From assembly GCA_001303025.1 (NCBI GenBank), contig LJNK01000036.1, positions 1 through 38,112 of the forward strand: a stretch of 38,112 nucleotides of DNA, in the 5' to 3' direction. The DNA comes from Deltaproteobacteria bacterium SG8_13. Lineage in GTDB: Bacteria > Desulfobacterota > Desulfobacteria > Desulfobacterales > SG8-13. This document shows, one piece after another, positions 32,511 to 38,112 of this stretch (its first letter is position 1; each line of letters starts with the position of its first letter). Under the pieces are notes generated by a model. That model saw only the letters and a program-made list of their open reading frames with translations, was not told where the DNA came from and ran no database searches. A program made the translations under genes and the position numbers.

Positions 32511-33500
32511 CTACCAGTGAACCCCCAGCATCAGGCAGTTCAGGCCGCTGCCGATTCCGAGAAATCCGACGCTGTCGCCACGGGCGAGAAATTCGCGTTC
32601 GGAGGCGATGGCGGCCGTCAGGGGCAACGAAACCGATCCGATGTTGCCCAGGTATCGGAAAGTGGTGAAATCGCGATCTTCGGTCAGATCGATGGCCCGC
32701 AGAATGTGCTTCTGATGAGTCTCGCCGACCTGATGGCAGACAATCCGGTCCGGCCGGGACTCGTCCCAGCCAAGCTCTTTGCGGAACTCCCGGAAGGTCG
32801 CCTGTCCCAGCGTTACGCCGTTGCTGAGAATGCCCATGGCGTCGGTTTCGATAAAATGCTGCCCGTCGGAAGCCCTCTCGGTCTGCCCCCCCCACATGCA
32901 GAGGCGGTGAAACTCGTTGGCGTGCCGAGCCGTTCCGCCCAGCAAGCGGTGGCCGTTTTCAGAAAGCGACCGGTCCGCCAGCAGAACGGCCACGGCACCC
33001 GATCCGCCTGTGAGCGTAGCGATGTTCTTCTTGAAAAATTCCATGTCGCCGGTATCGTTCATCCGGTCGATGGTTCGTTCGACCACCTCCCGGGAGGCTT
33101 CGCAGGCCACGGCCAGCCCGGCGCGAATCTGCCCGAGCTCAATGGCATTGGCAACCTGGGCTTGCGGGTGCAGCTGCAGCCCGTGGGAGACGGTACAGGC
33201 GGTGGCCGGTTCGATGTGATCCCGGCAGACCGCACCGTAGATCAGCATGCCGATCTCCTCCACAGGCACGCTGGAGGCGGCGATGGCTTTCATTCCGGCG
33301 TGGATGGCACCGTCGGACACCCGATAGCCGGTGTCCCAGTATCGTCGTTCCTGGATGCCGGTCAAAGCTTCCAGCTGGCCTTTTTGCAGACGCAATTTCC
33401 GATACAGCGGCTGCAGGCGGTTTTCCAGGTCCTCCGAGCTGACCACGTTCGGCGGCAGTTCGTATCCGAAACTGTCGATACGCACACGCGAGTACTTCAT
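32511..33500 (-). CDS. oleA: OleA-family thiolase with the catalytic-cysteine segment missing
   Basis: 329 residues, short for OleA (about 340-350). OleA joins two acyl-CoA or acyl-ACP chains head-to-head to a 2-alkyl-3-keto acid. Strong family marks: RLQPLYRKLRLQKGQLEAL, GIQERRYWD, base Glu97 in HIEPATA, IVCHQVGETH with His256, YLGNIGS with Asn286, and FLGIGSGLNCLMLGV at the end. But where Xanthomonas OleA has FDVANACLAFINGM (Cys143 nucleophile), this protein reads PQAQVANAIELGQI: from Glu97 to Glu121 there are 24 positions, against 41 between the matching residues as I recall them, a 17-residue in-frame gap that removes the Cys. The nearest Cys, 102 and 133, do not occupy that place. Activity as a condensing enzyme is therefore doubtful. 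Confidence 0.9.
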   Translation of the reverse strand: MKYSRVRIDSFGYELPPNVVSSEDLENRLQPLYRKLRLQKGQLEALTGIQERRYWDTGYRVSDGAIHAGMKAIAASSVPVEEIGMLIYGAVCRDHIEPATACTVSHGLQLHPQAQVANAIELGQIRAGLAVACEASREVVERTIDRMNDTGDMEFFKKNIATLTGGSGAVAVLLADRSLSENGHRLLGGTARHANEFHRLCMWGGQTERASDGQHFIETDAMGILSNGVTLGQATFREFRKELGWDESRPDRIVCHQVGETHQKHILRAIDLTEDRDFTTFRYLGNIGSVSLPLTAAIASEREFLARGDSVGFLGIGSGLNCLMLGVHW

Positions 33501-33533
33501 TGGATCGATTCCGAGTTGCTTGTCATTGCCTGA

Positions 33534-36500
33534 TCAATCGAGTGGTACCAGTCTTACACCGAAATCCTGCATTCTGTAAATGCAAAGTCCGTCAACACTC
33601 AAATGGCCGCTGGCCCTGATTTCCGGCGCGCGCTCTTCCCTGACCTCCGTAATATACGCCTCCACCGTGATATCGCGGTTGTCCGGCAGTATCTGGCCCC
33701 GATATTTCCAGACCTGCGGCGTCTGCAACAGCTGGCCGAAGCGGTGACTGGCGGCCAGGTGTTTCCAGCGCTGCAGGGCCACAAATTTCAGCAGCTGGAG
33801 AAAAGACTCCAATCCCAGAGACCCGGGACACACCGGATCCTGGTAAAAATGCGCGCGGAAAAACCACTCCTGCGGATCGACCCGCTTGCTGCCCCGGATC
33901 GCCCCGAGGCCTAAAGGGCCCCCGGAGGGCAGATAAAGATCGATGCGATCGATCATGCGAATGGCCCGGGCCGGCAGGTGCAGGCCTTTTACGGTTTGGC
34001 CTCGAACATCTTCCGGGGTGAGCGGAATCGTGTCTTCCAGGGCCGTGCCGGACAGTGGATCCGCCTGCCCGGCAGTCCAGCGGCGAGGATCGCCGTCACC
34101 GTCGGCGGGGATTCCGGATTGGCCGGCGAGCGCTTGCCGGGTGAAGAATCCGAAGGAGGTCGTTCCTTCGAGAACGGGCTGCCGATTCTGCAGGACCTGG
34201 TACTCGAACTCTTCGATCATGATGTCCCCGGCACGGGACACCTTGGTCAACCGGCACCGGGAGGTAAGCGTGCCCGCATACGCTGCAACTTCCCGATGCT
34301 GGACGCTGCGGCCGTCCAGGTTTCTGAACCGCAGGTCTTTTTCACTCTGCAGGGCCGAACCGCACCAGGCGGCCAGCCAGCCGCAGGACTGCAGAGCGGC
34401 TTCCAGCACAACGCTGTAGGGCATCACGCCGGTGCGCTCTGCACGAAGGTGCCAGTGATCCGGCGATACATCGGTTTCGGCCTCGATCCAGCCGCCGGGC
34501 GCCAGCATTCCGGCCGGAGGCTCTGCCGTGACGACGCGGTCGATAAATGAGTACGGCGGGGCCGGCAGCCGTGCGAGAAATCGGTCTGCGTCAAAACGGC
34601 GGTAGGCCGCCCCAAAGGCCCGCGAAGGAACCCCGGTGGCAAACTCGAGCACCTGCTTTCGATCGAAAACGATCTTCTGGTTGTCGCTCCGGCCAGCCGG
34701 CGGGGCCGTCGGCCGGATGCGCCGTTGCCAGAACGATTCCAGCTCGCTGCGGGTGAGGCCGGTCATCTGCAGGGTCATGTCGGTGAACCTTACGATGTAC
34801 TGCCCGTCGGCATGCATGTGGGCATCGGCGATGGCGTATGGCTCGGGCCGGTAGCCGATTTCTTTGATTTCCACGTGGTAGAGAACGCTGCGGGTGACCG
34901 GTGTGACCGGGCCCCGGCACTTCAAGACGCTTTTGATGCCAACCACCGGCTCGTAGCGGACATCTTCGCGGGATGTAACCCAGCCGATCCGTTGTAGAAA
35001 CACCCGCAGGGTGTGTGCGCAGCACTCGTACATCAGGGTTCCGGGCATGGTCATATCGTCTACGAAGTGACAGGTTAGAAACCAGTCATCCGGGTGAATG
35101 TCGGCTTCGGCGGTGATGTCCCCCAGGCCGAAACGGCCGCCGTGGGGGTCGAACCGGTTGATGCGGTCGATCAGCTTCATCCGGCCCCCCGGCAGGCAAA
35201 GGGCATCGGCCTGCTTTACACCTTCAAATGCGGGCCCGAAAGCTCTTTCCAGGTCTCCGTTGCGCATCGCTTCGACCTGGTGGTCGGCGTAGCGTTCGAC
35301 GGCCAGCGGTACCAGATCGACCGCCGTGGGCTGCCTGCCGCCGGGCGGCGAAACGCGGTCGCTGTCGGTCGGCAGGATGCCGCCGGATCCGCGGATCTCT
35401 TCTTCGGTGAAAAATCCGGCGCACCCGTCGATCATGCTGATCAAAGGTTTTCCCGCGACAGAGCCTTCGAAACGGAAAAAAAACAGGATCGTCTCTCCCT
35501 GGCGGATGAACTTGTCGATGGCAATCTCGTAGCGGATGGTGTCACCCGGTCCGGGCAACTGCCGGTGAAAAACGACGCTGGCGTCCAGCAGGCGGTAGAC
35601 GCGCTGTCCCTTCACCTTCAAGTCGACGCCCAGGTAGGAACAGAGGAAAAGATCGGCCTGGCCGGCTTCAACGGCGATGCACACCGGTGCGCGATCGGCG
35701 TCCAGGTACCATGTGCCGGGGAGCACATCGTGCTCGGTGACGATGCGGCCGGCGGTCAGAGACAGCGGCTGGCCTTCGAGGGCGGCAATGCGATCGACGA
35801 GCATCAGCGGTTCGTCCGGCAGGCGGACCCGGGCAGGGTAGGTGTCGACATCCGTCCAGGCGGGGCCGAGGACACGGGCCACCTTTCCGACGGCAAATTC
35901 GAGACACTGGCTGCGGGTAAACACCGGCGATCGTTCGCTTTCCCGGGCGGGGTCCGAAAAAGACGAACCTGCGGGCCGGCTTCGGGCGGTCTGTCCCGTG
36001 GCGGGTGGCGAGTCGATGTTGCGGGTAATCATCTCCTCCAGCAAACGCGCCTGCAGTTCGAATGTTCGGCCGTAGGAGCGGGTGAGGTGTTCGGAGAATT
36101 CCAGAAAGGCCTGGTGGGCGCGTGCGGTCGATTCGATATCGCCCCTGACCGCATCGATGGTGGCCCCCTGCGGTTCGCCGGCTGCGGCTTCGACCACCGG
36201 CTGTTTTTCGGCAGCCGGGGAAATCCGCTTCGATGTGGCCCCGGCCGGCAGCACCGGGGTGAGAATCGGTCCGCCGACTGCAACGCGGACCGTCCGCCCT
36301 TCAATCGGACCTTCCTTTTCCGGCCGGAGGGCAGATCGCCGGTTGGTTTCCGAAGGTTCGTGCTGTCCACCGGAGCCCGGCTTTCGGACAGATTCCAGAA
36401 TCGCCGCGGCAGCCTCCCCTGAGGCAGCGGGTGCGAGAACACAGGCCCTGCGGGGATGGCGGTGACGGACCTGCTCCCAGCGGCGGGGGCGTTGAAGGAG

Positions 36501-38112
36501 TTCGAAACGGTTGGCCGGATTGCGCTCCGCAGCCGGCAGCGCAGAGGCCGGGCAGGGGGGCCACAACCCGTGAAACAGGCACAGCGAGGATTTGACCACC
36601 GCTGCCAGTCCGGCAGCGGCACCGGTGCAGCCGATGATCGAACCGATGCTGCCGAGCACGATCGGTTTTTCGATATCCTTGAACACGGATGACAGGGCCC
36701 GGTACTCGGCGGAAGATTCGGCCGCCCGGACGCTGCCGAGGATTTCGGCGTATTCGATATCCGCCTGCCCGGCAGCCGATTCGGCCAGGGCATGCTGCAG
36801 CGCCAGGGTGCAGCTGCGGGCCCTGGCCGAATCGGCTGCCGCCTGCCCGCAATCTCCACTGTGGCCCAGGCCGTTCACAACGGCATACACCCGGCTGCCG
36901 TCGGCGATCGCCTGATCCAGGGGCTTGAGAACCACGGCTGCAGCACCGTCTCCCGGAAACCCGTCGCCGGCTGCAAAAACGGGAGGTTCTCCAATCCCCG
37001 GGGTTTGTAACGGCTGGGCAGCGCCGGCCGTCAGGAGGCGGCGCAGTTCTCCGAACAGATCCACTGCGCCGACCAGAAAGGCCTCGGCCTCCCGGCGCTG
37101 AATCGCACGCACGCCGATCTCCAGTGCCGTAAGGCCGGATGCTTCGTCGGCAGACACGGTAAAGCCGGGTCCACCGAGTCTGAACTCGCGGGCAATGCGG
37201 CTGGCGACGATCGACCCCAGCGCCCCGAGGGTGCGGGTGGCTGTCAGCGGCGCGCTGGCGGCATCCTGAAGCTGCTGCAGCCACTGCTGCATGTCCGCAG
37301 ATTCGAGGTTCAGGCCATAGGTGCGGTTCCACTGCTCCGCCAGACCTGGAAGCGACCAACGAAAGTGAAAGTTGGTGGCTTCGAAGTCGAAATCGATACC
37401 GATCACCACCCCCATGCGCGGCCGGTCTGAACGGAGGGGCAGTTGCGCGTCGGTCATCGCCGCCGCAGCTGTCTGCAGCATCAACAGGTGCTGGGGGAGG
37501 ATGTCCGGAATTTCCCGGGGAGGAATGTGAAAAGCGGCTATGTCGACCTGGATTTCATCGATATAGGCACCGGCATGTTCCTGCAGTTCGCGTTGCAGGC
37601 CTGCAACCGCCTCGCAGCCCTTCCAGCGCTGCAGCGGACGAGGGACCAGCGCCGGCTGTGCATCGAAAACCGCCTGCCGGAACTGATCCAGCGATCTGCG
37701 GTAGCCGAACGCTGCACCCATTCCCACTATGGCCACCGGCGGCGGTCTCAGTCGGTCCGGTCTACCGGCCACGGCCGTGGGCCCGATCTCGATTCGGTGT
37801 TCCGGTGTCGCAAGGGGCGGCGCAGACTCGCTGCGGGAGTCGCTTTTGAGGGCAGAAACCCGCGGACACCACTGCTCGATCAACAAGTGCGCGTTGATGC
37901 CGCCGAAACCGAAGGCGCTGACAGCCGCCTTGCGTGAAATGTCGCGGCGGACCTGCCAGTCCTCCGCCTCGGTCTGGACCCGAAAAGGGCTGTCGAGCAA
38001 GGGGCTGGACCCCGGTGGGCGGTCGAAGTGCAGGGAGGGGGGGATGACCCGGTGTTGCAGGGCCTGCAGGGTCTTGATGATGCCGGCGGCGCCGGCGGCC
38101 GTCAGCAGGTGG
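33534..38112 (-). CDS. pfaC: PfaC-like PUFA synthase subunit: KS end, chain-length factor, four hotdog DH domains; 5' end outside window
   Basis: The frame is open to the window edge, so the start is not seen; the visible part is about 1,526 codons. It begins inside a ketosynthase (HLLTAAGAAGIIKTLQAL, then KAAVSAFGFGGINAHLLIE). A second KS-like domain (about 37740-36500, PPVAIVGMGAAFG) has TVSADEASGLTAL where active KS domains have the Cys motif; the Cys is replaced by Glu (codon 37145-37143), so it is a chain-length factor. After a Pro/Ala linker and a helical segment come four hotdog folds forming two FabA-like DH didomains (about 35930-34740 and 34670-33537), with the paired motifs TCHFVDDMTMPGTLMYE and RAHFYQDPVCPGSLGLES. 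The KS-CLF-DH-DH order is that of PfaC in PUFA synthases. No ACP or pfaD follows; oleA starts 33 bases later. Confidence 0.9.
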   Translation of the reverse strand, partial: HLLTAAGAAGIIKTLQALQHRVIPPSLHFDRPPGSSPLLDSPFRVQTEAEDWQVRRDISRKAAVSAFGFGGINAHLLIEQWCPRVSALKSDSRSESAPPLATPEHRIEIGPTAVAGRPDRLRPPPVAIVGMGAAFGYRRSLDQFRQAVFDAQPALVPRPLQRWKGCEAVAGLQRELQEHAGAYIDEIQVDIAAFHIPPREIPDILPQHLLMLQTAAAAMTDAQLPLRSDRPRMGVVIGIDFDFEATNFHFRWSLPGLAEQWNRTYGLNLESADMQQWLQQLQDAASAPLTATRTLGALGSIVASRIAREFRLGGPGFTVSADEASGLTALEIGVRAIQRREAEAFLVGAVDLFGELRRLLTAGAAQPLQTPGIGEPPVFAAGDGFPGDGAAAVVLKPLDQAIADGSRVYAVVNGLGHSGDCGQAAADSARARSCTLALQHALAESAAGQADIEYAEILGSVRAAESSAEYRALSSVFKDIEKPIVLGSIGSIIGCTGAAAGLAAVVKSSLCLFHGLWPPCPASALPAAERNPANRFELLQRPRRWEQVRHRHPRRACVLAPAASGEAAAAILESVRKPGSGGQHEPSETNRRSALRPEKEGPIEGRTVRVAVGGPILTPVLPAGATSKRISPAAEKQPVVEAAAGEPQGATIDAVRGDIESTARAHQAFLEFSEHLTRSYGRTFELQARLLEEMITRNIDSPPATGQTARSRPAGSSFSDPARESERSPVFTRSQCLEFAVGKVARVLGPAWTDVDTYPARVRLPDEPLMLVDRIAALEGQPLSLTAGRIVTEHDVLPGTWYLDADRAPVCIAVEAGQADLFLCSYLGVDLKVKGQRVYRLLDASVVFHRQLPGPGDTIRYEIAIDKFIRQGETILFFFRFEGSVAGKPLISMIDGCAGFFTEEEIRGSGGILPTDSDRVSPPGGRQPTAVDLVPLAVERYADHQVEAMRNGDLERAFGPAFEGVKQADALCLPGGRMKLIDRINRFDPHGGRFGLGDITAEADIHPDDWFLTCHFVDDMTMPGTLMYECCAHTLRVFLQRIGWVTSREDVRYEPVVGIKSVLKCRGPVTPVTRSVLYHVEIKEIGYRPEPYAIADAHMHADGQYIVRFTDMTLQMTGLTRSELESFWQRRIRPTAPPAGRSDNQKIVFDRKQVLEFATGVPSRAFGAAYRRFDADRFLARLPAPPYSFIDRVVTAEPPAGMLAPGGWIEAETDVSPDHWHLRAERTGVMPYSVVLEAALQSCGWLAAWCGSALQSEKDLRFRNLDGRSVQHREVAAYAGTLTSRCRLTKVSRAGDIMIEEFEYQVLQNRQPVLEGTTSFGFFTRQALAGQSGIPADGDGDPRRWTAGQADPLSGTALEDTIPLTPEDVRGQTVKGLHLPARAIRMIDRIDLYLPSGGPLGLGAIRGSKRVDPQEWFFRAHFYQDPVCPGSLGLESFLQLLKFVALQRWKHLAASHRFGQLLQTPQVWKYRGQILPDNRDITVEAYITEVREERAPEIRASGHLSVDGLCIYRMQDFGVRLVPLD

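Noticed and set aside
35094-36422. Plus-strand open frame (442 codons) opposite the PUFA synthase gene
   Set aside because: High-GC antisense frame inside conserved hotdog domains; no motif.
37146-37165. Mutated ketosynthase as a sign of gene decay
   Set aside because: Loss of Cys is the normal state of a chain-length-factor domain in this architecture.

Overview
The window (38,112 bases, GC-rich) looks like a chromosome segment of a sulfate-reducing-type Desulfobacterota (former Deltaproteobacteria). This placement is inferred from content: an elongation factor G of the spirochaete/planctomycete/delta type, a large operon built around an MglA-class GTPase and PatA/DUF4388-type signalling modules, a stand-alone DHH-CBS protein, and a PUFA-synthase gene joined to a complete ole (long-chain olefin) gene set. 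No rRNA, tRNA, CRISPR array, insertion sequence or phage gene was seen.

Left arm (1-8115). A minus-strand run encodes a PHB-depolymerase-type esterase lipoprotein (cut by the window edge), an alpha/beta-hydrolase lipoprotein and a TatT-like lipoprotein. It is followed by a small P-loop ATPase, EF-G and an Smr-domain protein. EF-G has a strong intrinsic terminator in its leader, possibly an attenuator. Divergent from Smr is a CoA-transferase fused to a GNAT acetyltransferase.

Signalling operon (8324-18599, plus strand). Eleven closely spaced genes encode a Roadblock protein, an MglA GTPase, two unrecognised small proteins, a zinc-finger/Cache/HAMP membrane sensor without an output domain, a PatA-like protein, a PAS-PAS-DHp kinase that lacks its ATPase domain, a receiver-DUF4388 response regulator, a second Roadblock-like protein, a GspE/PilB-class secretion or pilus ATPase with an N-terminal TPR-like extension, and RsmG. 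The set reads as a polarity or motility-type switch that may act on the motor ATPase. A convergent FHA protein follows.

Middle (19266-28668). This holds a YfcE-type phosphoesterase, a 1,377-residue acidic protein with four widely spaced TPR modules, a universal stress protein, the conserved DUF711 + ACT-domain pair, and a DHH-DHHA1-CBS-CBS protein.

Right arm (28721-38112, minus strand). A PfaC-like PUFA synthase subunit (end of KS, chain-length factor, four hotdog/FabA-like domains; 5' end outside the window) is followed directly by oleA, oleB, oleC and oleD. The order implies that a polyunsaturated acyl chain made by the synthase is condensed head-to-head, reduced, lactonised and decarboxylated to a long polyene. 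The striking anomaly is that OleA has an in-frame gap of about 17 residues exactly where the catalytic cysteine should be, while the other catalytic residues and all downstream enzymes look intact. Either the last step of the pathway is broken in this genome or it runs by an unusual first reaction.
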